Source of the DNA: Rubrivivax sp.
GTDB lineage: Bacteria > Pseudomonadota > Gammaproteobacteria > Burkholderiales > Burkholderiaceae_C
Direction: 5' to 3'
Assembly: GCA_030653505.1 (NCBI GenBank)
Contig: JAURZK010000145.1
Span: forward strand, 1 to 60,385
Length of the DNA: 60,385 nt
Below are positions 28,561-37,691 of this stretch, in pieces. Both the position numbers and the translations under genes were made by a program. Within the stretch, counting starts at the first letter, position 1; each line of letters opens with the position of its first letter. The notes beneath the pieces were generated by a model that was not told the DNA's origin, searched no databases, and saw nothing but the letters and a program-made list of their open reading frames with translations.

Positions 28561-31158
28561 TCAGGGCAAGGGGTCGACGCCAGCCGACGAGCCGCTCTTC
28601 GTGATGCGGTACTGGAAGTTGCCGTCGGGCTTGCGCTTGACCACGCGCACGATGTTGATGTTGGGCGACAGGGCCACCGGCCGCCCGCCGTTCTTGCACG
28701 GCGTGGCATAACGATAGACCTGCCTGGCGGTGAACGACGCACGCCGGTAGGGCTTGAGGAAAGGCAAGGTCGAGTGGTTGTCGACGGCGCGGCCCCGGGT
28801 TCCGGGCACCGGTGGGTTGGGCAGGAGGGTCGGGTTTGGCGTGCCGACATCGCCGGTCCAGGGCGGGCTGGGCCAGATGAAGGGGTCGTTGCTGCCGGGG
28901 TAGTCGACCTTCTCGCTGACGCCCACGTCGGTCAGGTCGGCGAGGTCCCCCGTGCTCGAGTCCCACGCGTAGTTGAAACGCAGCGTGCCGCCGGCCTGCT
29001 CGGACACGGCGGTCTGACGGAAGTTCACCGGCACCGCGCAGTCCTGCTCGGCCTGGCCGCCGCCGTTGTCGAACTTGCCGTCGCACTCGCTCTCCTCGAC
29101 CGGGCACTTGGCGTCGGTGTGGCGGTAGTAGCACTTGGGACGTTTGCACAGTTCCTTCATCGCCGGCGTGTTGTTGCACTTGTCGTCGGCGGCCTTCTGC
29201 AGCTTGCCCTTGTCCTTGCACACCTTGTCCTCGACGGTGAAGCAGCGCCGGTAGATCTTGCCGCCGCCGCAGGCGTCGTCGCCGACACACTTGCAGATGG
29301 CCATCGCCAGTTGCAGGCGCTGCAGCTGCCCGCCGTCGCCGTCGCCACCGTCGTTGCTGTCGCACAGGCTGGGCGGCAGCAGGTGGTTCTCGCACATGAA
29401 GGCCTTGATCTCCTGCCATGACAGGCAATCCCAACCCGTCGGCAGTGGCCGGATGGCGGTTTCGATGTCGCCTATGGGCATGGTCCCCCAGGTGATGGGG
29501 CCGATGGCGCCGCTGCCGCCGCCCGGGCCGTAGCGGGCGCTGAGCGGAATGCTGAGCTTCCAGGCCTGGCCGGTCTGCCAGTGCTTGATGGGGTGCACGT
29601 ACTGGCACAGGATCTTCGAATAGAGCCGCAGCGCGGCAAAGAAGTCCAGGTCGCCCTGCAGCAGGTAGCCGGCCATCAGTTCGGTGAGGTTGTCCAGGCG
29701 CAGCGTGCCCGCGCGGTATTCCACCGTCACCGTGTCCTGCACTGCGCCTATGCCCCAGCCGGTGCCGGTGCCGCGCAGGCCGGCCTGCGCGATGAGCACC
29801 AGCGGTATCGGAGGCGTGGTGGGGATGGCCGTGCCCACGGCGCCGAAGCCGCCGCCGAACAGCGTCAGCCGCGGCGCCAGCGCCGCCGCGGCGTAGAACT
29901 GCGCCGTGGCCGCGAGGCGCCGGCTGAAGGGGCAGAGTTGGAACTCGATGTTGCGCACCACGCCGGGGCCCACCGCCGCCTCGGCGGACAGCTGCGCATA
30001 AGCCATCAGCCCGGCCATGCCGACCACCGGCACCGGGCCGAGCATCGCGCCGCCTTCGATCAGCGGCACGAAGAAGCCCACCGGCGGCGACGAGCCCAGC
30101 GTCTTCTGGAAACTCGCGAAGACCTGGATCTGGTCGAAACGGATGACGACACAGCCGCCGCGCACGATGACGCTGCCGCCCAGCAGCCCGGCCAGGGCCT
30201 GCGCTTCGGCCAGGGCCAGCTGGCCGGCTTCGGTGGCCACCCACTCGATGGCCTCGGCGGCACCCGAGGCAGCCTCGGCAACGGCTTCGGCGCCCCTGTT
30301 GACCAGTCCGCTTCCGGCCTCGACCACGGCGGCGGCGCCTTCACGCAGGTCGGCCACCGTGGGCAGGCGCACATCGGGCAGGCCGATGTCGGGCAGCGTG
30401 ATGTCGCGCGCGATCACCGGCCCGCCGCTGCGTCCGGAGATATGTGCACGGCCGTCGCCGAGCACCCGGTCGGCCATCACGTCGGCTTCGCGCTCGAGCT
30501 CGTCGCCCGGGCGGCTCACGCTGTGCGGGCCCAGCGCGGGCGCGCTCGCGGCACCACGCTGCTGCACGGTATGTGCCAGTTCATGTGCCAGCAGTCGCAG
30601 GCCGCTGCGGCTGCCCGGCTGGTAGGCGCCGGCGGCGAAAAACAGGTCCTGCCCCAGCGTGAAGGCCGTGGCCCCCAGCGCACGCGCCTGCTGCGCCGCG
30701 AAGTCATCGTGGTGCACACGCACGCCGTCGAAACGCTGGCCGAAGCGCGACTGCATGAAGTCCAGCGTGGTGCCATCCAGCGGCGAGCCGCGGCCATGGG
30801 CACGCCGCGATAGACGCGCGTAGTCCGGACCCGTGGCGCCCGCGCCGCCGCTGTCGCCGGCCTGACGCTGGAGGGTCTCTTGCGCCTGGCCGCTGCAACG
30901 GGGGCAGCTGCCGTTGCAGGCGCAACTGCGCATGATCGACACCCGGCTGGCACGGCGCGGTGCAGGTGCCGTGCGCGCCGTGGCAACGGAAGTCGCAGCA
31001 CGCGTGCCTGCGGCGCCCTGGCTGCGCTGCCCGCCCAGCGAGAGCTGCGCCCAGGCCGGGTTGGTGGGCGGGCCCGAACGGCCCTTGCCCGGCCGCGACT
31101 TCTCGGCCGGCGCTGCGGGCTTGGACTTCGGCGCGTGGGCGCGGGCGCTGGGTGTCAC
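28561..31158 (-). CDS. DUF4157 (eCIS-core) protein, candidate effector, GTG start
   Basis: A 865-residue protein. A disordered Pro/Ala/Lys N-terminus and a Cys cluster (CACNGSCPRC, residues 80-89) precede a DUF4157 domain at about 125-220 with the metallopeptidase-like HELAHTVQQ (HExxH-type, residues 192-196) and GDELEREADVMADRV. DUF4157 is a known marker of eCIS-associated cargo. A Gly/Ala-rich middle part with mild hydrophobicity and a Cys-rich region (about 560-660: CKCVGDDACGGG, CFTVEDKVCKDKG, CKRPKCYYRH) follow. The C-terminal 120 residues have no recognised fold. The GTG at 31158 is the only sensible start. It may be a loaded toxin or a processing protease. Confidence 0.85.
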   Translation of the reverse strand: MTPSARAHAPKSKPAAPAEKSRPGKGRSGPPTNPAWAQLSLGGQRSQGAAGTRAATSVATARTAPAPRRASRVSIMRSCACNGSCPRCSGQAQETLQRQAGDSGGAGATGPDYARLSRRAHGRGSPLDGTTLDFMQSRFGQRFDGVRVHHDDFAAQQARALGATAFTLGQDLFFAAGAYQPGSRSGLRLLAHELAHTVQQRGAASAPALGPHSVSRPGDELEREADVMADRVLGDGRAHISGRSGGPVIARDITLPDIGLPDVRLPTVADLREGAAAVVEAGSGLVNRGAEAVAEAASGAAEAIEWVATEAGQLALAEAQALAGLLGGSVIVRGGCVVIRFDQIQVFASFQKTLGSSPPVGFFVPLIEGGAMLGPVPVVGMAGLMAYAQLSAEAAVGPGVVRNIEFQLCPFSRRLAATAQFYAAAALAPRLTLFGGGFGAVGTAIPTTPPIPLVLIAQAGLRGTGTGWGIGAVQDTVTVEYRAGTLRLDNLTELMAGYLLQGDLDFFAALRLYSKILCQYVHPIKHWQTGQAWKLSIPLSARYGPGGGSGAIGPITWGTMPIGDIETAIRPLPTGWDCLSWQEIKAFMCENHLLPPSLCDSNDGGDGDGGQLQRLQLAMAICKCVGDDACGGGKIYRRCFTVEDKVCKDKGKLQKAADDKCNNTPAMKELCKRPKCYYRHTDAKCPVEESECDGKFDNGGGQAEQDCAVPVNFRQTAVSEQAGGTLRFNYAWDSSTGDLADLTDVGVSEKVDYPGSNDPFIWPSPPWTGDVGTPNPTLLPNPPVPGTRGRAVDNHSTLPFLKPYRRASFTARQVYRYATPCKNGGRPVALSPNINIVRVVKRKPDGNFQYRITKSGSSAGVDPLP

Positions 31159-31248
31159 CGGGGCTCGTCCTCATGCAGGCGGCTGCACACCGCATTTCGG
31201 CAGGCACGGCGGCCCACGTGGGGTGGCAAACCGCCGCAGAACATAGCA

Positions 31249-34200
31249 CTACACCCGCATGCCCAGGAAGACCACGAAGCGCCAGGTGGCGCGCGGGTGG
31301 CCCCTGGCTTCGATGGCCTTGATCTCCGCTTCGCCCAGCACCTGCACGTTGCTGACGTTGATGTTGGGGTAGCCCAGCTGCGTGATGAGGTCGTCGCCGA
31401 CCTTGCGGATCTCCAGCGCCGCGGCCTGCTCGGCCACCCCCTGCGTGGCCACCGTCAGCAGGTTGGGTTGGCGGTCCAGCAGGGCCTTGAACTCGGTACC
31501 GAAGGCCGCGGCGTCGGCCGGCTTGAAGTCGACGAAGGTGTGCAGCTTGAACGGCGGCGTGTCGACGTTGATGACGAAACTGCCGTCGCGCCACAGTGCA
31601 AAGCCCAGGAGGACGGGGTCGGTGCGCACCTGCACCTGGGCCCGCACGAGCACGCTCAGGCCGGCGCAGGACGTGACCTGTGCCAGGTCGGCAGCCTGCA
31701 GAGGGCCGATGTCGTCGCTGGCGGTGCCCAGCAGCTGCAGGATGGCCGCCGTGCGCTGCACGGCCTGCGTGTCGGTGGCGGTGGCGCTGCGGAAGACCAC
31801 GGCCTGGCTGTCCGGCGGGCCGCTTTCGCCCCAGGCCAGCTTCAGTGGCGCCACGCTGGCGCTCCGTGGTGTCACGCCGTCCTGCTCGAAATCCACGTGG
31901 GCCAGCTTGTCGAGGCCGAACTCCGCCATGGCGGCCATCAGGCCGGAACGGCGGGCCAGGTCGACAAAGGTCTTCAGCGTGTTCCGGCTGTCGACCACGA
32001 TCACGTCATGGCACGGCGTCGCCACGTCCTGCGTGATGAGGAAGACGGCGCCGTCCCAGCCCGCCAGGCCCAGCGCCGGCAGCGCCGGCAGCACCTGGTT
32101 CTCCAGCGCACGCTCGGGTGTGCCTTGGGCCAGCGTCAGTTCCAGCGCGGCCAGCCGGGCTTGCGCCAGCGCATCGCCCTCCGATTGCGCCGCACCCTGC
32201 GAGCCGATGGCGCCGAAGCGCATGCGGTTGCCGGGCTGGGCACCGGTCCAGTCCTGCAGCAGCTCGGCGGTGGGCGTGACGATGTTGCTGCGGCCGCCGT
32301 CGAAGGCCACGGCACCGATGGGCGCAAAACCCGCCTTGCGGATCGCGGCGGCGTTGGCGCCCAGCACCGCGGCGCGTGCGCTGCGCAGCTGCAAGTCGGT
32401 GCGCACCTTGACGTGGTGGATCTCGTAGCGGCGCTGCTCCAGCACCGGCGCCGTGGGCGCGGCGCCGCACTGCTTGTTGCGGCGGCGGTGGAACAGCACC
32501 CAGTCCAGCGTGGCGCGGATGCTCAGGGCGTCGGCCTGCGGCGGGCGCTGGCCGAAGAGGTCGCTGCGGGCCTGGGTCGCGAAGTTGGCTGCACTCTCGC
32601 GCGTGGCGATGACGTCGATGGCCGTCTCGCTGACGGCACGCAGCGGGTTGCCCAGGCGCAGTACGGCGTCGTTGCGTGTCAGGCGAGCGGCGAGGTCCAG
32701 CGTCACGCCTTGCGCGGCCAGCTGCACGCCCACCTCGGCCAGCTGGCCCTGCTGCGCCGTCTGCACACGCACACCCAGGCGTTCCAGGCCGAGGAAACCG
32801 CGGTTGTCGAACAGCAGCGCGCTGAAGTCGATTTCGACGCGCGTGACGCTGCCTTCGGCCGTGGGTTCGTGGCTGAGGATGGCGGGCACGCTGAACTGCA
32901 GCCCGCGCTGTGCGTTGGCCAGCGTGCCCACCAGGCCGGCGATGATGGCCGCGCCGCGCAGCGTGCCCTGCACCACCACGCGCTGGCCGCTGGCCACACG
33001 CTGCTCGACGATGAACTGCGCGCCCACGACACCGATGTCCACGTACTGCGTGCCGCTGGCCTTGGGGCTGATGAGGCTCAGGTCCATGCTCATGTCGACA
33101 CGGCCGCCTTCGGCCACCGTCAACGGGTCGACCTCGCTCTTCAGCGCCAGCCACATCGCGGTGTGGTCGTTGTCCTGGCCGCCGGCGGCGGTGTTCAGGC
33201 CCGGGAAGTGGCTGATGCCGGCGGTGGTGGCCGTGGTGGCCACGCGCTGCAGGGCCTTCAGGCGGTAGGCCACCGACTCCTCGCGCAGCGCCGTGAAACG
33301 TGCGGCCAGCTGCTGCGGCGTGGGTTCGGGCGCCTCGGCCGTGGCCTTCGCTGCGGCACGCGGGGCGGCCTTGCGTGCGGCAGCCGACTTGGGTTTCACC
33401 GCAGCCGCTGCGGTGGCGGTGTTGGCGGCTGCGGCGGCCGCCATCGCCACCACGCTGCGCTGCAGGTCGACCGACTTCCACAGCGTCTGCTCGAGCCCGT
33501 TGTCGCGTTCGGCGGCCCAGGTCTTCAGCGCCGCGAGCGCAGCGTCGCGGCTGGCGGTTTCCAGCAGGCCGGCGAAGTAGAACTCGACGGCACCACCGGG
33601 CAGCTGCTCGCTGCGCGCGGCACCGGTCATGACGTTGCGCTGCGCCAGGTGGCTCTGCAGCTTGTCGCCACTGCCGGCGTTGGCCAGCCGCACCGCCCAG
33701 CCTGCGCCCTGCGTGCTGCCGGCGTTGAGGATCTGCCCGTCGGGCACCAGGATGTCGACTTCTTCCTTCTGCTGCGGGTTGTCCAGCCCCTGCAGCAGGC
33801 TGATGCGCTGCATGTGCTGCGCCTCTTCCAGCGCGTGGGCAACGAAGTCGGGCCGCACGACGCAGAAACGCAGGTCGACACCTTCGCCCAGCAGGCGGCG
33901 CACCTGCTCGTTGACCGGAAAGGCCGAGCCCGGCGCCACCGGCAGGTAACCCGCCGAAGGCAGCTCGACGATGCCGCGGCGGATCAGCACCCGTGCGCTC
34001 GGCTGCAGCACCTGCGTGCCGCGCGCCGCGCCGGCACGCTTGACGGCGCTGGCGAGCAGCGTGCGGCTGAGCGGCACGGCGCCGCTGTCGATGGTGGCCG
34101 TCTCGCGCAGCGCCAGGCGGGCGCTGCTGGCCTGGTACTGGCGGTCGAGCTGGGTGAGGATGTCGCCCACTTCCACCACCGCCTTGCGCAGGTCGGCGCA

Positions 34201-35193
34201 GGGGTCGTCGGTGCCCGTCGGCGTGCCGGCCCAGGCGTCGCGCAGCTGGCACTGGAACTGCAGCACCTGGGCCATGAACACGTCCCACGGCCGCATGTGC
34301 AACCGCCACTGCCAGTAGCGTTTCGGGGTGCCGTCCATGCACTCGCGGCGTGCCGTCCAGGCGTCCATGAACACCGTGTGGCCGCCGGCGCGGGCCAGCA
34401 CGGCCAGCGGCACGAAGGCCCCGGTGGCCGCCGGCGCGCCGCGGCACCACAGGCTGCTGAGCAGCCCGGCGCCCGAGATCAGGTGCTCGACCTGGCGCGC
34501 TTCGTCGGCAAACCAGGCTGACGCCACGCGCGAGCGCAGGTGCAGCGTCTGCATCTGCTCGGCCTTGCTGTCGGGCAGCGCGCTGGCCAGCTGCAGCGGC
34601 AGTGCGCGCAGCACCACGCCTTCCAGCCGCAGCGGCCTTTCGGTGCCGCTGGCGCAGGCACTGACGCAGGGTTTGCCGAACACGTCTTCCTGCCCGCACA
34701 GCGCCTCGGCGTGGCTCAGGCCCAGCACGTACAGGCTGGTGCCGGCCACCACCGGCGTGGTGGCGGTGACGGCGGCGGTTTCGCACAGCGTGAACACCGC
34801 CGAGCCCTTCCTGCCGGCGGCCGCGGCCACGCTGGTGCCGCTGCTGCGGCGGATGAGCTCGTCGATCTGCACCGCCGCTTCCATGGGCATGAAGAGCACG
34901 CGGCCTTCGGCGTCGACGGCCAGCCCGGGGGCCAGTTCAAGCTGGTCGCCGGCCAGCAGTTGGAGGTCGAAACCGTTGACCACGCCGCTGCCGCCGGCAC
35001 GTGTGGCCAGCTGCTGCAGCCGGCGGTGGTATTCCTGTTCGGCCTGCAGGTCGGTGGCGCGCAGGAACTTGCCGTCGAAGTAGTTCAGCCGTGTCAGCGC
35101 CGTGGGCTTGGGGATCAGCGCGATGCCGGCGGCCTGCTGCAGCAGCACGACGGTGTCGGCGTCGGTGCGCAGGCTGGGTGTGGAGGTGGCCAT
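31249..35193 (-). CDS. Large eCIS-associated protein with NYFDG-type N-terminal module
   Basis: A 1314-residue soluble protein without signal peptide. The N-terminus carries RLNYFDGKFLRATDLQAEQE, then YHRRL, and a GSGVVNGFDLQLL segment followed by APGLAVDAEGRVL (residues 36-100). A shorter version of this module occurs in the next gene upstream in the operon (35229-36194). The rest is mixed alpha/beta with an Ala-rich segment near residues 605-650 (AAAVKPKSAAARKAAPRAAA). No enzymatic motif was recognised. Proteins starting this way recur in eCIS loci and are unassigned. A baseplate-peripheral, fibre or cargo-related role is possible. It lies 90 bp upstream of the DUF4157 gene. Confidence 0.8.
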   Translation of the reverse strand: MATSTPSLRTDADTVVLLQQAAGIALIPKPTALTRLNYFDGKFLRATDLQAEQEYHRRLQQLATRAGGSGVVNGFDLQLLAGDQLELAPGLAVDAEGRVLFMPMEAAVQIDELIRRSSGTSVAAAAGRKGSAVFTLCETAAVTATTPVVAGTSLYVLGLSHAEALCGQEDVFGKPCVSACASGTERPLRLEGVVLRALPLQLASALPDSKAEQMQTLHLRSRVASAWFADEARQVEHLISGAGLLSSLWCRGAPAATGAFVPLAVLARAGGHTVFMDAWTARRECMDGTPKRYWQWRLHMRPWDVFMAQVLQFQCQLRDAWAGTPTGTDDPCADLRKAVVEVGDILTQLDRQYQASSARLALRETATIDSGAVPLSRTLLASAVKRAGAARGTQVLQPSARVLIRRGIVELPSAGYLPVAPGSAFPVNEQVRRLLGEGVDLRFCVVRPDFVAHALEEAQHMQRISLLQGLDNPQQKEEVDILVPDGQILNAGSTQGAGWAVRLANAGSGDKLQSHLAQRNVMTGAARSEQLPGGAVEFYFAGLLETASRDAALAALKTWAAERDNGLEQTLWKSVDLQRSVVAMAAAAAANTATAAAAVKPKSAAARKAAPRAAAKATAEAPEPTPQQLAARFTALREESVAYRLKALQRVATTATTAGISHFPGLNTAAGGQDNDHTAMWLALKSEVDPLTVAEGGRVDMSMDLSLISPKASGTQYVDIGVVGAQFIVEQRVASGQRVVVQGTLRGAAIIAGLVGTLANAQRGLQFSVPAILSHEPTAEGSVTRVEIDFSALLFDNRGFLGLERLGVRVQTAQQGQLAEVGVQLAAQGVTLDLAARLTRNDAVLRLGNPLRAVSETAIDVIATRESAANFATQARSDLFGQRPPQADALSIRATLDWVLFHRRRNKQCGAAPTAPVLEQRRYEIHHVKVRTDLQLRSARAAVLGANAAAIRKAGFAPIGAVAFDGGRSNIVTPTAELLQDWTGAQPGNRMRFGAIGSQGAAQSEGDALAQARLAALELTLAQGTPERALENQVLPALPALGLAGWDGAVFLITQDVATPCHDVIVVDSRNTLKTFVDLARRSGLMAAMAEFGLDKLAHVDFEQDGVTPRSASVAPLKLAWGESGPPDSQAVVFRSATATDTQAVQRTAAILQLLGTASDDIGPLQAADLAQVTSCAGLSVLVRAQVQVRTDPVLLGFALWRDGSFVINVDTPPFKLHTFVDFKPADAAAFGTEFKALLDRQPNLLTVATQGVAEQAAALEIRKVGDDLITQLGYPNINVSNVQVLGEAEIKAIEARGHPRATWRFVVFLGMRV

Positions 35194-35228
35194 GTAGGGG
35201 CTCCCGTGGGTGAAGGGGCGGGTGGGGT

Positions 35229-36194
35229 TCAGGCCAGTGCGGCCAGCAGGGCGCCGGCCAAAGCCTGCAACGTGGCCGTGGGCAGCAGCACGCTGCGCAC
35301 GCGCGGGTCGACGCTGGCCACGGCCAGCGTGCTGCCACCGTCGGCAGAGGTCAGCGTCACGCCGTGCAGGTCGGCCAGGGCCAGCGTGGTGGGGCCGGCG
35401 ACGGGGAACAGGCCCGCAGCGCTGTCGTCTTCGCTGTCGCTGCCCTCGTCCGGCGTGGCCGTGGTCTCGCCGATGCCGTCGAGCACGGCGATGTCGTGCA
35501 ATGCCGCCGCGGCGACGGCCACGCGGTCGGCAGGTGCCGCGGCAGCGATGGCCGCACGGGCGTCGGCGGCCGCCTGGTCGTCCGGCAGCGGGTTGCCGTC
35601 TTCGTCGGTCTGCACGGCATCCAGGCCGGCCAGCACCCGCAGCAGGTGGTGGCGGTGGCTGCGCGGCGGGGCCAGGCCGGGCACCAGTTCGATGACGACC
35701 GTCTCGTAGACACGAGAGTAGGCCGTGCCGCTGGCGTTGTTGCTGCAACTGTCGGCCAGGGCCGGTACCGGCGCCGTGAGGCAGGCGTGGTGACGGATGC
35801 GCACATGGGCGTCGAAGGCGATGACGCCGGCGCTGTCGGTGTACTCGAAGCCGGCGTCGTTGCGGTGGGCCTCGAACCAGCGTGGCACGTTCAGGCATTG
35901 CGCCAGGTCGTTGTGCAGCTCGCGGCCACGGCCGTCCAGCGCCAGGCCCGGTGCCACGGCCACTTCACCCTTGGCCATGTCCACGGCCACGCCCAGCCCC
36001 CACAGCACACCCCAGCCATGCGCCCAGGCGTTGTGCAGCCGCTGCTTGCCGCGGTGGTAGGCCTGTTCGGCCTCGAACTCGGCCACGCCCAGCAACATGC
36101 CGTAATGCGGGTGCAGCGCGACATAGGGGCTGACGGGCAGCGGCACGGTGTCGGCGCAGCCGGAGGCGCTGTCGGTGAGCGTATCGGTGTCCAT
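35229..36194 (-). CDS. eCIS-associated protein, paralogous N-terminal module to its large neighbour
   Basis: A 321-residue protein. Residues 27-95 (HPHYGMLLGVAEFEAEQAYH, then GWGVLWGLGVAVD and APGLALDGRGREL) align position by position with residues 36-100 of the 1314-residue neighbour. The remainder is Ala/Asp-rich with an acidic stretch (TPDEGSDSEDDSAAG) and a C-terminal beta-rich part. No known catalytic motif. Soluble, no signal peptide. It follows the Ala-rich coiled-coil gene by 43 bp and precedes the large neighbour by 35 bp. The shared module suggests a common attachment point on the particle (inference). Confidence 0.75.
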   Translation of the reverse strand: MDTDTLTDSASGCADTVPLPVSPYVALHPHYGMLLGVAEFEAEQAYHRGKQRLHNAWAHGWGVLWGLGVAVDMAKGEVAVAPGLALDGRGRELHNDLAQCLNVPRWFEAHRNDAGFEYTDSAGVIAFDAHVRIRHHACLTAPVPALADSCSNNASGTAYSRVYETVVIELVPGLAPPRSHRHHLLRVLAGLDAVQTDEDGNPLPDDQAAADARAAIAAAAPADRVAVAAAALHDIAVLDGIGETTATPDEGSDSEDDSAAGLFPVAGPTTLALADLHGVTLTSADGGSTLAVASVDPRVRSVLLPTATLQALAGALLAALA

Positions 36195-36237
36195 GGGGGC
36201 TCCTCGGGCGTCGGTTTCTGGGGCTGGCAGGACGGCT

Positions 36238-37632
36238 TCAGGCTTGCAGCCAGGGTGCACTGACCAGCGGACCGCGCAGCGCCGCGGTACCCCGCGCGCC
36301 GGCGGCGTCCAGCCGCGCCCGGTGATGGGCCTGCTGCGCCGCCAGCGCAGCCGCGGCGTCGGCGCTGCGCTGCTGCACCGGCGCATCGGCTTGCAGCGCA
36401 GCAAGCAGGGCCGCTTCGGCGGACGCCACGGCTGCCACCAGCGCGGCCGGTGGCGTCTGCAGCGCCAGCAGGCGGTCTTCGGCCGCCCACAGTGCGGCGG
36501 CTTCGGACCACAGCGCTTCGGGCACCTCGGCCTGCCAGTCAGCCAGCGTCTGTTGCATCGCCGGCGTGTAGTCCACCGTGGCGCCGTCGAAGGTGAGTTG
36601 CGCGGCGTGGAAATCGACGCGCGCCTGGGCCAGCGCGGGGTGGTTGGTGCTGTCGGTTTCCATCGTGGCCAGGTCGCCGCCGGGTGTGTTGACCAGCGCG
36701 CGCAGGCGTTCACCTTGCAGCACCGCCGCGGCGGCGGCGAGCACCACGGCCGCGTCGTCTCGGTCCATTTCGGCCGCCGCGGCGGCGGGCCGGTCGCCAC
36801 CGTGCAGGTCGTGCAGCTGGGTCTCCTGTGCAGCGGTCAGTGGGTCGTCGGTGCGGGCGGCCAGCTCGGCCAACGTGGCCACGGCGCTGGCCAGCTGGCC
36901 CGGGGCGCCACCGGCAAAGGCCACCAGCCTGGCGTCTGCCGCCTGCAGTGCACGCCGCAATCGCGGCAGTTGTGTCGCCGGCTGGCCGCCGGCTTCGGCC
37001 TGGGCGTCGAACTCGGCCTGCGCCGCCTGCAGGCTGGCCGCCGCAGCCTGCGCCAGCGTGTGGGCCTGGCCGGCGCGGCTGCGTGCGCGGGTGCGAAGGG
37101 CTGCAGGCAGCGCGTTGCCGATGCGCGTGCTGGCATCGGCATGGGCCTGCGACGCCAGTGCAGCGGTGGCGTCGGCCACCAGGGTGTCCAGCGGGGGCTG
37201 CAGCAGCGTGTTGTCGATGAGCTCGCGGCGGCCTTCATGCGCGGCGCGCGCCAGGTGCAGCGCGGCGCGCGCTTCCTGCCAGGCGGCCTGGGTGTCCAGC
37301 GCCGACTGGCGTGCGGCCGCTTCAGTCAGGGCGGCGGCGCCGGCTTCGGCCGCACGTGTCAGCTGAAGCGCCAGTGCAGCACGCTGCGCCACCGTGGCTG
37401 CGCGCAAGGCATCGGCCAGCGCGGCAGCAGCGGCGGGTGTGGCGGCCTGCTGGCGGCGCAGGGTGGCCAAGGTGGTCTCGGCAGCCAGCAGGGCGTCGGC
37501 GGCGGCGCTGCTGGCCAACGCTGCGGCCCGTGCCGCCGTGTTGGTGGCAGACAGCGCGGACTGCGCGGTGGTGGCCGCGGCGCGGCGGCTGCCCTCTTGT
37601 TGCAGGGCCAGGTCGAACAGGTTGGTGGCCAT
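36238..37632 (-). CDS. Ala-rich helical eCIS protein, possible tape measure
   Basis: A 464-residue protein that is about one third Ala, with long uninterrupted predicted helix (LALQQEGSRRAAATTAQSAL; LATLRRQQAATPAAAAALAD). It has no recognised domain, signal peptide or membrane segment. Tail-like particles need a long helical tape-measure protein and no other gene in the operon looks like one. At ~1.5 A rise per residue 464 residues would span roughly 70 nm, compatible with a short eCIS, but the assignment is inference. It could also be a structural or chaperone protein. It lies 59 bp after the AAA+ ATPase gene. Confidence 0.65.
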   Translation of the reverse strand: MATNLFDLALQQEGSRRAAATTAQSALSATNTAARAAALASSAAADALLAAETTLATLRRQQAATPAAAAALADALRAATVAQRAALALQLTRAAEAGAAALTEAAARQSALDTQAAWQEARAALHLARAAHEGRRELIDNTLLQPPLDTLVADATAALASQAHADASTRIGNALPAALRTRARSRAGQAHTLAQAAAASLQAAQAEFDAQAEAGGQPATQLPRLRRALQAADARLVAFAGGAPGQLASAVATLAELAARTDDPLTAAQETQLHDLHGGDRPAAAAAEMDRDDAAVVLAAAAAVLQGERLRALVNTPGGDLATMETDSTNHPALAQARVDFHAAQLTFDGATVDYTPAMQQTLADWQAEVPEALWSEAAALWAAEDRLLALQTPPAALVAAVASAEAALLAALQADAPVQQRSADAAAALAAQQAHHRARLDAAGARGTAALRGPLVSAPWLQA

Positions 37633-37691
37633 GGTGTGTCCTCTTGCGGGTTCGCGGGGGTGGCGGGTGCAGTGCGTTCCTCGGGCGTGTC

